Below are positions 11,041 through 21,982 of a stretch of DNA of 64,000 nt, piece by piece. The position numbers and the translations under genes were made by a program. Below the pieces are notes generated by a model that ran no database searches, was not told the origin of the DNA, and saw only the letters and a list, made by a program, of their open reading frames with translations. The first letter of the stretch is position 1; every line of letters begins with the position of its first letter. The DNA is taken from positions 23,985,567 through 24,049,566 of the forward strand of contig NC_040011.1 in assembly GCF_000972845.2 (NCBI RefSeq). The letters run 5' to 3'. The stretch is from Larimichthys crocea. Lineage: Eukaryota > Chordata > Actinopteri > Sciaenidae.

Positions 11041-12657
11041 TTTTTTATTTTGCCAAGGAAGAGCACAGTTTCTCAGATAGTGATAGAATGAACAGCTCTA
11101 CTCTGCCTCTGAATAATCTGATATTCTTACTTTAACTCTAACTACTCATGCCTAAACCCAACTAACAAAGGAAACAAGTACTAGCCTATCAGAGGCAGTG
11201 TATAAGGCACTACCCTCAGCAAGGAAAATTGGTGCCCAGCTTATGATGCGCATGATGACATATGGCTGAGGTCCAAACAGCCTTGGCACAATTAGTGCCA
11301 ACTGCTTAACCTCTTGGCGCCCAGGGGTCCAGATGTTGCATTTATTTCTTACACAGACATATATACAGTAGGTAACTGACAGTTAAAGGACTTCTAAAGG
11401 TTTAGATAATCATGTAAGATTCCTGGTTAAATCATCAAAGTGCAACAATCTGAAAACAAAAACTGAATGAGAGATGTAACTATGATTGTATGAAACATCT
11501 CATCAAAGATGGTCAGCTGCCACTAAGGGCAGAGTGAAGCTACAGTCAAGACTACACATCATAGAAACTTGCTCACTTTAAGTAAACAGTGATGCTGTCG
11601 ACGTAACAATGACCGCTGAGGCTGATGGTTACTGTTACTGTTAAGAGCCAGCCAATAAACCAAACTCAAGTTGTGGTTGTATGGTGAGATAAACTTCATG
11701 TTATTCACATCTATCTAAGAAATTTGTTGATTTAAGAATTAACATTGAAAGTCTATGACCACCGAAATCCTCGACAATGAGATCTATGCAACATTTTGTG
11801 GCTAGAGCAAAGCTAGACATGGGAAGATGACGTCCCTGTTTTTATTCCCATTATCGATATTGGTTGGTTTCTTCAACCAGTAGAAATAGACGAGGACAAC
11901 ACCAGACCTGTTTGAATGACTGAATACAGATATTTGGGCTTTAAAGAGCTTTAGTGGTCTTTCTGTGATAAAAGCTGCTGTGTTTGAAGCTACTAAAATC
12001 CTGCTGTGTGCCCAGTGTTGTCTTGAATAATGATTAAACATTAATGCATTGTGAGTGGAACCTGATAAAAAAAATGCCCCTGGATCAATTTAGGTCAAGG
12101 TCTTTCATGTAAAACCACTCAGGTATTGATCAGTTTTACAGTAGCCTATATATGTAATCCAATACACAGCATCCCATCAATCATACCCAGTGTGACATTA
12201 TCCCATTTTAATACAGGACACGCGTGCACCATGCATGTAATATTCTGATGGTAATACAAGCCGGCTGTGCCGCAGATGATTGACATTTGTCTCCTTCACT
12301 CAGGACATCTGCGTCAACCCATCCAACACTCGTTCAAACAGCTCTTTTATATCTGTGTGTTTGCCCTCCAAACATAAAGACATTTTTCTATTTTTGGGGA
12401 TGTGGGGATGACAGATTTGAGGTTTGACCTGCTGAAGTTTCTGGTCATGTCTGTCACAAATGTTTATCCATCCATCCCTTCGTATCAGATAGTGGTGCTA
12501 ATGTTATGCTAATGTTAACTGTTTAGCTTGAGTTTTGGTGTGTCAGTGTGATAGGGGAACTTTTAGAAAGCAATCTGAAAACTCTTATGTAACACCAATA
12601 GGCAAAACTCATGTGCTTTAAGTGCTTTTCCACACACACACACTAATACTTTATACT

Positions 12658-12660
<3 letters not shown>
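11041..12660. other. No gene; unique DNA
   Basis: No repeat family, RNA gene or coding motif recognised. Ends in short CA runs at 12632-12643. Confidence 0.4.

Positions 12661-12661
<1 letters not shown>

Positions 12662-12704
<43 letters not shown>
12662..12704. repeat. (CA)n microsatellite
   Basis: Perfect CA run of about 21 units. Confidence 0.97.
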
Positions 12705-12707
<3 letters not shown>

Positions 12708-15700
12708 TCAGTGTTACACTTGCGGCCAGTGACCCTTATTGAAGGTTGCGTTAATGATGACTTAAACAAACAGTGTGTCTTTAGCTCCAGTCGATAGCTC
12801 TAAACAGCCACAAGTCACGTCGCCCATTACAATTAAGCTAGAAATATTAGAACTGCTGCTATTGCACACATTGTCATTGTATGTGTGTGTGTGCGCGCTT
12901 GTGCTAATGAAGGTATTGAAATTGTCATTAATGTGTGTGATGACTCAACACTAGCAGAGCAATTGGGTTTATGAAAGGCTCATTGCTTCCCATATTTCAG
13001 CCTTAAGCAATATAAATGTTTATGTGTTTTCTCATTGACAAGTCCATTTAAAGCAGCTTCCAAAGACCTGACAGGCCATAACTAACTCTGAAGCAGCCGG
13101 CCCACCAGGGTTACACTGTCACGCTGGGCTCCTCATATAATGATCCACTATTTAAATTTGGTCTAAAATAGATACACTGCATACATTATAAGGAACGCTG
13201 ACTTAAATCATGGAAAACAGCCAGTATGTGGGCAGTATGTATGTGGGCAGTAAGACAACAGTATCCATTCACAGCACTTAAAACAACCTGTAACTTGTTT
13301 GTGTTGGGTGACAATTGAATGTTGGTCCATGAGGCAAAGGCAGACCTGGTTACCCACCCTTTCTGACATCCAACCGATCAGATACAGCTGCTTAGTCAGT
13401 GGCCCCACGCTTCAAACTATGATGCTGTCATTTCTGGATGTGCTCATCCGGCATAATTTTTTATTGTGCTATTGAGGTCAGGCAATGTAGTGTAAAGAAT
13501 GAAAGTCTTCATGTGAAGGTGTGTGGGGTGAATGGCTCAAACAATCAATAACAAACAGGACTTTCACCCACGTTCGCGTCCTGTGTAAAACCCAAACAAT
13601 AACCTATATTTTACTTACGTTACGTAATGTTACCAAAGATGTTGTATAACAGAACATAACGATAAGACTTCCTGCCTTCCAAGTGGTGTGGTCTCCTTGC
13701 CCCTGATCTTCCAATCCCCGTTTGGAAGTGTAGTGAAACAGATTGTGTTGTACCAGAGATGATTCAGAAAGTTCTTGTTGTTGTTGTTGATCATTTTTGG
13801 TGAAACAGACTGAATTTTCAGGAGATATGTGGCTAGTGAAAAACAAGTTGAATATTTTGTTCACTGACTAAATTGTGAAATAATCTGAGCTCACGTTCAC
13901 TTCTCCCATTAGAGTCAACTGACTCAGGACCTACTGCTGACCTTGATGAGGTGTCTCTTTTGGCATAATCTTTTCCTAAACCTAAACAAGTAGTTTTTGT
14001 ACCTAAAAACTGCGACCATTTGAAGTCAATTTTCTTCAGCAAGCTTTATTTTGAAAGTATAACTGGATGTCACATAATTATAATTGGTAACTTCACTAAC
14101 TTGGAATGTGCAAAACTGATGTAGGAGTACTTACACTGTCCTAGTTTAAAGAGTATGGTGACTGACCAAGCTGTAGTTTTCGAGTTGGGAGAACATGGCA
14201 GCATAATTGCATTCAAAGATGATGAAGGACAAGAGGACACAGACAAAGCCAAGTGTGTTTGTGTCGGCTGGCTTCCTCACAGTTGAATACATACTGAAGG
14301 AGAGACACGGAATAGAAATAGGACTGGGGTTCTGGTAAATTCTGCAAAGTTGGTGTGTACATTGCTGCAGTTACAGCTAACACCTGTACAGTCTGTATAG
14401 TTGTATGTTTGTCCAAAGTGAGACAGAAATTGTTTTCAACAGTTTTAAGAAAGATAGTTTGCTGTATTAAACACTCCTTCAACACAAGAGGCTGCACATT
14501 TGTGTCACCTGCTGTCAGCTAAACTCTACCAGACCCTAACTAGCACACACAGGTGAAAAAAAAGACTCATATGAAGTGTTTTTATAATATTTATATGGGA
14601 TGTGACCAGTAAAAGACAAGCTGTAACTGTGGCATTGTGTTTGATCATATATTTATTACACAGTTGGTTTGTTTAAAGGGTGAGCACACGTTTAAAAAAG
14701 AAATGACTTCTTGTGGTATCTAGTGGTATCATATTTGCTGCTGAGATTTCTGCCTTCACCTCAACAGACTGAATTAAATTCAGCATGCGGTGCTTCAGTT
14801 ATATTTGAGAAACTCGGCAGGAGCTTGTGATTCTAGAAGTGACGTCCCATTTATTCTCATGAAGTGTTTAGCAAGGTTTGTATATTATTCTGAATAACTG
14901 GAACATTGTCTCTGAAGCGACTTTAAAATAGAATTCCATTCAGCTCCATTGAACTGTGGTAGCTCGCAGAACTCTCTGAGACGGTTATCTTAAAGCCTTA
15001 AACTGCAAAAAAAAAAAAGAAAAAAAAAGGAAATATCTGCATGACTGGAAACCACTGAGGCTAAGTGGTAAAATATGTTTTTGGTGTGATTCGAGACGCC
15101 CTTAAAGGAAATCTCTACATCTGTGTGTGTGGATGTAATAAAGCTGCAGAGTTAGAATGGTCTCAATGCACCCAGTGTTTACTTGGCCTCCATTATCTTT
15201 TATTTGTAGGCTGATAGTGTCTCTTGCCAGGGAATAAATCAGAAATTTGTGTGTGGGTATGAGGGAATACAGACATGCACAAACACAAGAATAAACATGC
15301 AGGTGAGAAACACTAATTTAGGCGAGCTCACTCCATTTTATTTTATTGTGAAGACCAAGAAAAAAGCAGAAAACAATTAGCCTGATTTGTCCATTAGCTG
15401 TGCAGAACACGAACACAATCCCACTATGTGAATTTGTACGTTGGAGAATCAGCCATGGCAAGCTTCACTCCTCAACACATTTGAATATGCAAATATTTCC
15501 TGGCACAAAAAGCCTTGACAAGCTGTTATTACATGATTCCTGTGGGTGCAGACACAACAGCCTGAAAATATATTATAGGAGGCAGAACAAGAGAGGGGAG
15601 AGTAGTCCTCGACAGTTGCCGGGGAGATGTGTGCAGATTGCTTGCATGCATGCATTTGGTTGTGTGTTTGTGTGTATTCACAAAAGGAATGTGATAACGC

Positions 15701-16115
15701 CAGGGATGTTTCTTGACTGCTGACCAGAATACAAGATGGTGCTGGTCGTGACGAGTTGGTCACAGGGGGCATCAAGCACTCCACAGGGGGCATCAAGCAC
15801 TCCTGATCACATCTTAACGCAGGAAGCAGCTAGCAGACGTTTAAAGTTCATCAGTCGCCAAATGGAAGTCCAAGTGTCCATGATGGATCTGCCTAATTAA
15901 ACAGCAATGACTGTTTCTATAAATTAGACTCATACGAATGTAACTACAGGGTCGCCGTTACCTGATATATTTGTGTACTGATCTAATAGAACAGTAAATT
16001 GTGTAATGGAAGAACTCATATCTAACAGATATTTGATTGCTTGCATAGTATTCGCGTATCTGCCCGCCTCGTCGTTTACCTGTACACACACACATACACA
16101 CAGACTTAAAGTATA
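12705..16115. other. No gene; unique DNA
   Basis: Holds an A-rich run (15007-15030), a short GT run near 12882-12896 and two small tandem duplications (13229-13250; about 15760-15803, unit CACAGGGGGCATCAAGCACT). No coding motif recognised. The overlapping frames at 15400-15796 have no domain signature. Confidence 0.4.
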
Positions 16116-16123
16116 ACCTATGG

Positions 16124-16571
16124 CAGTGGTTCTTAACCTTGTTGGAGGTACCGAACCCCACCAGTTTCATATGCTCATTCACCGAACCCTTCTTTAGTAA
16201 AAAATAAAATATGATTTTTTTACTGGTGCACAAAATGAACCGTGCATTAACATCACCTTGTTCAAATAACAAAACCAACACAGTGCATGAACTCACAACA
16301 GTTTACCTCAGTGTGACTTCTGCTGTTGCCTTTGAGAGACCAGTTAAGATATGCGTGGCTTCACCTTGGCAAGTGCCAGTCTCATGTCATTTTCACAGCA
16401 AAGTCTGTTCCTTTTCTTAGTTTTTATGTCCAGCATCCTCGAAAACCATTGCTCACAAAGATATGTTGTAAATAAAGGTATAAAAAATTCCAGGGCGGAG
16501 GCTCCACCGAACCCCTGAGACCGACTCACCGAACCCCTAGGGTTCGATCGAACCCAGGTTAAGAACCACTG
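16124..16571 (-). mobile_element. hAT element 1, non-autonomous, perfect 8-bp TSD
   Basis: The left end CAGTGGTTCTTAACCT matches the right end AGGTTAAGAACCACTG in inverted orientation, a hAT-type terminus. The 8-bp target duplication ACCTATGG is perfect (16116-16123 and 16572-16579). At 448 bp it is far shorter than a full hAT (roughly 2.5 kb or more), yet it keeps a piece of transposase at one end. It is therefore an internal-deletion derivative that would need transposase supplied in trans. Confidence 0.9.
16344..16500 (-). pseudogene. hAT transposase C-terminal remnant
   Basis: The minus-strand frame reads TTYLCEQWFSRML, then DIKTKKRNRL and LRLALAKVKPRIS-like residues. This is the C-terminal dimerisation block of hAT transposases (a CE.xFS...IKTKKRNRL pattern). 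The catalytic part is absent. The element relics on either side bound it inside hAT element 1. Confidence 0.75.
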
Positions 16572-16711
16572 ACCTATGGTAATTGTGGAGTCTACAATGG
16601 TGCAAGCGAGTCAAGGAATTGCACACCTTAAGAACAGTTGAGGGAGGATGGGAGGAAGTGGGTGTTGGGGTGTTTATTTATGTTATATGGGTTTGTATTA
16701 TATGTCTCTCT

Positions 16712-16912
16712 CGTCTTCGTCTTCTCCCGCTTATCCGTTTAAGTCGGGTCGCGGGGGCAGCAGCTTCAGCAGGGAGGCCCAGACTTGCCCTCTCCCCGGC
16801 CACTTCGTCCAGCTCTCCCAGGGGGACCTCAAGGCGTTCCCAGGCCAGCCGAGAGACATAGTCCCTCCAGCATCTCCTGGGTCTTCCCCGGGGCCGCCTC
16901 CCCCCTGTATTA
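16712..16912 (-). pseudogene. LINE 3' coding fragment (GC-rich)
   Basis: This island is strongly GC-rich compared with its neighbours. Minus-strand frames give WRDYVSRLAWERL and VWASLLKLLPPRPDLNG followed by a stop, with a frameshift between them. Such blocks end the reverse-transcriptase ORF of a common fish non-LTR family, followed by a GATAAGCGG-type 3' tail as here. The clade is not assigned. Confidence 0.65.
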
Positions 16913-17179
16913 TATGTGATTTATGTAAATGCTTATGGTTTATCATTATGTATATGAATATGTAAGGAAATGGTGTCAGTGGTATAATCTAAATAGTCAT
17001 GTGACTATTATGATGTGTATAAAAGTCAGGAAGTTTGTTCAATTGTTGAAAGTTTATTTATTTAGAGTTGGTTGGTTGGATTTTGATTGTGATTATTAAA
17101 ATAGTCAAGTAGTTGTAGTGTTTTCCTCAATTCTCCTTCTGGCCACTTGGGCATGTGATACTCACTCAGGATAAGCTGA

Positions 17180-17345
17180 GGTTGTGGCAGATGTTCACCC
17201 ACCATGAGCCGGGTTCTGCTCAAGGTTTCTGCCTGTTTTTCCTTGCCACTGACGCCAAGTGCTTGTTCATGGTGGGAACTGGTGGGTCTCTGTAAATGAT
17301 ATTATAAAGAGCATGGTCTAGATCTGGTCTATAAATAAATCAATT
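17180..17345 (+). repeat. LINE 3'-end-like repeat, copy 1
   Basis: GGGTTCTGCTCAAGGTTTC, TTTTTCCTTGCCACTGACGC, CAAGTGCTTGTTCATGGTGG, GGGTCTCTGTAAATGAT and CTATAAATAAATC are the ordered landmarks of a widespread fish LINE 3' end that finishes in TATAAATAAA. It is non-coding here. Confidence 0.65.
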
Positions 17346-17539
17346 TAGATTTTTTTCCTATCAACCTTCACCAACTAAAATTAATGATTTCTTCATCTAA
17401 GCCATCAACCTGTCTCTTAGACCCAATCCCAAGGTTTTCATGGATCGTGGATAGGTATAGACCAGGGATTGTGGTTACACTTGCTGCTCACTACAAATGC
17501 CTCTGATTTTATTATTATTATTGTTATTACTGCTACTAT

Positions 17540-17710
17540 TAGTCATACTCCCTTCTGCCACAGGTCACTGGTCATTACAAATGGACACCCACCAATGAAC
17601 TTGGTTCTGCTTGAGGTTTTGGCCTCTTTAAGGAAGTTTTTCATTGCCAGTGTTGCCATGTGCTTGCTCATAATGGGAATTGTTAAGTCTTTATAAATAT
17701 TAGTGTCATG
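17540..17710 (+). repeat. LINE 3'-end-like repeat, copy 2 (decayed)
   Basis: GGTTCTGCTTGAGGTTTTGG, GAAGTTTTTCATTGCCAGTG, ATGTGCTTGCTCATAATGGG and AAGTCTTTATAAATAT follow the same order as the copy at 17180, with more mismatches. Confidence 0.6.
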
Positions 17711-18609
17711 AATAAGGGTATAAAGGAATCACAATTATAGTGACTGTAAAGGACAAAATAATGCTAATACAGCTGATATTGCATCTCAAGGTAGATCTAG
17801 CAGCAAAAAAAAACAGTAATTTTAAATCAGAAAGTAGTAGCAGTTTTTACACATATTATGTGGATTTTGTCCAGGGCACGTTAAACTGAATCTGTTTTGA
17901 TAAAGGGTTTGAGTGTGTGAAGCCAAAGATTACGGCATGTTGTTCAGTGTCTTACTTTTGAAATCTGAGTCATCTGCTCTCTATCTGACTTCTGTGAGTC
18001 ATGAGTTGAGTCGCCAACTGGAGAGGCCGTCTTTAATGGATACAGTATAAAATATGATGTATGCAGTGTCTACACTGTGGTGACCACAAAGGCAGATGAA
18101 TGTGATTACAGCACGTTTAATATGGAGGACTAACTGCAAGCCTGTCATGTGCATTTGTTTAGAGGCTGCTTAAGACTCAAAGAGCAACCAAACCCGAGGC
18201 AGATAATCCTGCTTATTCTGCATTTAATGGTTGCTTCTAGCTTTGTCCACTATTTATACAGTTGAATGTGATTACAAGAGATTACAAGAGACCATACCCA
18301 ACAGTTCCTGTGTACAACTGGACAAGGATCAGTTGATCTTCATGCAAAAATGGAAACAAATGTAACCGTCTTTCTTAAAAAGGCTTGTGCCAGACCAACA
18401 GCAATGTTATCATAGTGACTGCATCAAATTGACTGAACTTGTTTTTATGTCCATTAAAGGGCCACAATGTTGAACAAATGTAGAACATCCAAAGATAGAA
18501 AAGAGTCTGCAGAACTACATATCAGCTCCTAGTAATCGACTGCTATAAAATGCCTTATCTGTGTGTTCATTAAAATCATTTCCTGGAAAAAATGCTGACA
18601 TGAAGAAAG
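17711..18609. other. No gene; unique DNA
   Basis: No coding motif or repeat recognised, apart from a short duplicated GATTACAAGA near 18280. Confidence 0.4.
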
Positions 18610-19013
18610 GTAATTAGTAGTGCTGTCAAAATTAACGCGTTAATTTGTTGTTTCCCAGATATATTAACGCGTTAAAATTAACGCAATTAACATGGTTTTG
18701 TTTACTTCCGGTGGCGGCTGACCCATAACCTTTTTGAGCGTTGAATCGTACGTCGACGTCGCCGCCATTTTGGATGTGGCAAAGTAGAGCTTTGTTTCCC
18801 AGATATATTAGTGTGTGTGTGAATGGGTGTATAAGAGGCATTAACTTAAAGCCCTCATGGAGACTGCGCCCTGGGCGGTCGCCCACATTACCCATAGCTA
18901 AAACCGGCCCTGCTTGTATTAGTTTACGGGCAGATCTGCCACATCCAATATGGCTTAACGTATCGCAGCAACGTTAACGTATCACAGCAACGGACCAACC
19001 TGCTGAGTGAGGC

Positions 19014-19093
19014 GTCTATGTATATGTCTATGATCTATCCTAACTAAAGGAGAGTCTATGTATATGTCTATGATCTATCCTAACTAAAGGAGA
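19014..19093. repeat. Tandem duplication, 2 x 40 bp, inside hAT element 2
   Basis: The unit begins GTCTATGTATATGTCTATG. It occurs twice without visible difference, then starts a third time at 19094. Confidence 0.92.
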
Positions 19094-19107
19094 GTCTATG
19101 GCGGAAA

Positions 19108-19265
19108 GATGGATAAGGACGGACTTTTAGGGGGAACATTTCATTTTAAAAAGTTGCTCGTTGGACAAAACCAAGGTAATTTGCACAGTTTGCAAAGCCG
19201 AATTTAAATTCCACAGAAGTAACACGACTTCAACATATCACCTCAAAGCAAGACACCCTGCTGAA
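19108..19265 (+). pseudogene. BED zinc-finger fragment of a hAT transposase
   Basis: One frame starts ATGGATAAGGACGGACTTTT, giving MDKDGLLGGTFHFKKLL. A one-base shift then leads into LDKTKVICTVCKAEFKF and YHLKARHP. The C-x2-C and H-x4-H pattern is that of a BED DNA-binding finger, the usual N-terminal domain of hAT transposases. The frame ends shortly after at 19373 with no catalytic domain. Confidence 0.75.
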
Positions 19266-19624
19266 ATTACCTCCATGGGACCTCGCCAGTCTACACTACA
19301 GGAGTGTGGCACTTGTCAGTATATTTCCTCATTCTGGTTTTTTTCTGTTTGCACTGTGCATACCTGTATGTGAACCTTAAGCCAATAAAATAAATATTCC
19401 TGCTCTGTGTTTATTCTACATTAATTTGATTATTTTACATAAATAAATATTCATTATAAGCTTCAGTCTCAGAAAAATGCAATTAATTTATTGATACATT
19501 TATTGATAAATTAATCGCGATTAATTACAGAATTTTTTTTAATCGATTGACAGCCCTAGTAATTAGTTAAAATTTCATTGGATCATTTAGGACATTGTGG
19601 TATAACTCATAACTTTTGCGATTT

Positions 19625-19770
19625 AATAGCCAAACAAGGTCAACAACACAAGACCTAGCAGCTAGCTAATATTACTCACTAGGCCAACAGCAAGAAGTCC
19701 AGCTCTGCGTCTGTCTTTTATTTCATCAAGGTCTCACCAACAACTAAACGTCAGTCCCAGATTTACATTT
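19625..19770 (+). repeat. Dispersed repeat Z, copy 1
   Basis: CAACAACACAAGACCTAGCA, TAATATTACT, CCAGCTCTGCGTCTGTCTTT, ATTTCATCAAGGTCTCACCA and CGTCAGTCCCAGATTTAC match 51310-51445 in order; 62850-62930 shares the central part. Class unknown and non-coding. Confidence 0.75.
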
Positions 19771-20084
19771 GAACCTTTGTCTGGTGACTTCTTGCTTGGT
19801 CACTCTATCATTTTCTCTTCTTAGCTTCCTCCATCAACATCCTCTTCGCCTCTGTCATTATGTCCATAAAGACTGCTGAGCCTGGTTACATTGCCTGCTT
19901 GCCCAGCTCTGGTTCTGGCACGACACTGGCTCCTTTCCCCATCAGTATACGTACACATTCTGGCCCTGAAAACCATCTTTTCCCGGTGGTCCAAAACACC
20001 TATACTACAGATACCAGTACCATACTCCACTGGAGCTCTGAGCTCACAGTCAGAAACTGAGGTAACATTAGCTAACAGCAGCTA

Positions 20085-20245
20085 TAGTTTGTAGCAGTTT
20101 ACTTTACTGTCCATCAGGAAACTCTGTAAATCGAGAGTTGAGGCAGAGCAGCCAGCGGACATCAGAGGGAAAACCACAAAACATTTTGTCCATAAAATAT
20201 GATCCAGTTTCACTATGGGTGATCGTAGTGTGAGAACAGATGTAC
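20085..20245 (-). repeat. Dispersed repeat W, copy 1
   Basis: GTCCATCAGGAAACTCTGTA, GAGAGTTGAGGCAGAGCAGC, GACATCAGAGGGAAAA and ATGATCCAGTTTCAC match 45595-45720. The reverse complement of the GATCCAGTTTCAC part appears at about 32095-32125. Non-coding, class unknown. Confidence 0.65.
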
Positions 20246-21012
20246 AGGTCACAGAGTGGAACACCATTTACATTACAAGTCAGGGTAGTGTGAACATGAT
20301 TTAAAATGTGTTATTTAATGGTAGAGAAGTTACACAACGTTGCTTTAAAGTTCAATCAGCTTGTAAAAGCTGTTATGTGTAATAATAATACTAGTAAGGG
20401 ACTAATCAGTCTTCTTTCTTCTTTTTTTTACATGAGGGCATTTTTACACCCATTCCATTTGTTTCATTTGAGTAAATACTCAAGAGTCCAGTCTTTCAAC
20501 TTCACGTGTGTCGACTGCGCTCGGGCTTCCTTTCCGAGCTGTGATGAGGAAATCAGACAGCACTGAAGGTCAAATGATAATTTGGAGGAAGAAGCATCAA
20601 TGAGAAAAGGGAAATGAACACACCTCCCATTTCCTGGCCATTTTGGAAAGGTCAGGGAGAAATGTTAAAAATCTACAGGGAATGAAAAACTGCAAATGTA
20701 AAAATAAATAAAACACTGAATTTAGAAATGTGTTCCTAAAGCTCTAACCTCTAATGTTTAACTGTTGGCCTTTGGGCCTGTGTTGGTTTTTTAAACTATT
20801 TTACCAGGTCAAATCACCAAAGATCAGCATGAATCTGATGATTCTGGACTTCTGGATCAATTCTTAAATAACGCATGCTGTTCTCGTGACACTGAACAGG
20901 TCAGAGGGTTTGAATTTACAAACTTTTCCAAAATTACAAAGTAAATGATAGATCAGGTGTTTCTGGAGGATGTAGTCCACTGTTTGGACCAATGAGCAAC
21001 AAAAACAAATGT
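20246..21012. other. No gene; unique DNA
   Basis: No feature recognised. Confidence 0.4.
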
Positions 21013-21020
21013 GTACCAGA

Positions 21021-21974
21021 TAGAGATGAGTGAGTACAGCATTATCTGTATCTGTGTCTGTTAATCATATGAACTATCTGTATCTGTACTCGGAGTGGGC
21101 GGGGGCTAATCCGGAAGTGGGTGGAATTTAACCAGGAGGTGGGTCGGTTGTCTTGAAATGGGTGGGATTTTAAGCATGCAATTGAGGAGAACCTAGGCTA
21201 TCATAAGCATTCATGTAATGTGCTTATAAGGGAAGCATGAGTGAAAAATCTTGTCATTTTTTACTCAAAATCACACCTTAACAGTAGTAGTGAAGAGTTT
21301 TTGAATGAAAGTATTATTTTTCAACCAAATATGTGAAGAACAATAAAAAAATGCCCTTTCAATACAAAAGGTCCGTCCCCAGACGGTTAAATAGCTACAG
21401 AAGCATGGGAACCTTTCTGGACTACAGAACGAAGGAAACCAAATTAAGTTTTTACATTTTCCCCCAAAAACAGGACAAATTGTGTCCTGGGAGAGAGAAA
21501 AACGGGATGGGTGGCAACACTAGAGCCAGCTGACGGTTTAAAAAAGAAAAAGAAAAAAAATCTCTGACAGGCAAAGATGCAACGCCTACCAATCACCACG
21601 TCTGAACGAACCCATGTTTACCAGAACTCTACAGGTTAATAAGTAAGTACAAACCGAAGTAAAAACAAACCTGAAGCTGAAGAAACTCTAAATCTTAACG
21701 GAAAAGACCCGCGAACCTGAGTGACTGAGGGAGAGACAGAGAGCTGTTCTGTGTGTGAGTGAGCAGAGCGGGACACAGCAACACAATACATGTGTATGTG
21801 TGTAGGTGAGGGGTCCTGTGACTAGCCGATCACAAACACAGACACAGTCAGCTACCCAATGAGGATTTTCATTCAATCCGAGCACAGATATTGACTCGTA
21901 TTACTCGTATAATACTCGTGCTTGGCAAAAGTGCTTTATCCGTACCGGATACTCGAGTATCTGGCTCAACTCTA
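21021..21974. mobile_element. hAT-type element 3, perfect 8-bp TSD
   Basis: The left end TAGAGATGAG and the right end CTCAACTCTA are inverted repeats (one mismatch). They are flanked by a perfect 8-bp duplication GTACCAGA (21013-21020 and 21975-21982). The element is 954 bp. Subterminal CTCGAGTATC / ATACTCGTG motifs occur on the right. Internal frames show no recognisable transposase. The terminus and TSD length fit hAT. Confidence 0.88.
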
Positions 21975-21982
21975 GTACCAGA

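Larger units (their letters stand above)
18618..19558 (+). mobile_element. hAT element 2, perfect 8-bp TSD
   Basis: Terminal inverted repeats are TAGTGCTGTCAA at the left and TTGACAGCCCTA at the right (one mismatch). The target duplication is GTAATTAG on both sides (18610-18617 and 19559-19566). The element is 941 bp. Inside are subterminal ACGCGTTAA / TTAATCGCGATTAA palindromes, two tandem duplications (18955-18992 and 19014-19093) and a BED-finger remnant. The short length and broken reading frame make it non-autonomous. Confidence 0.92.
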
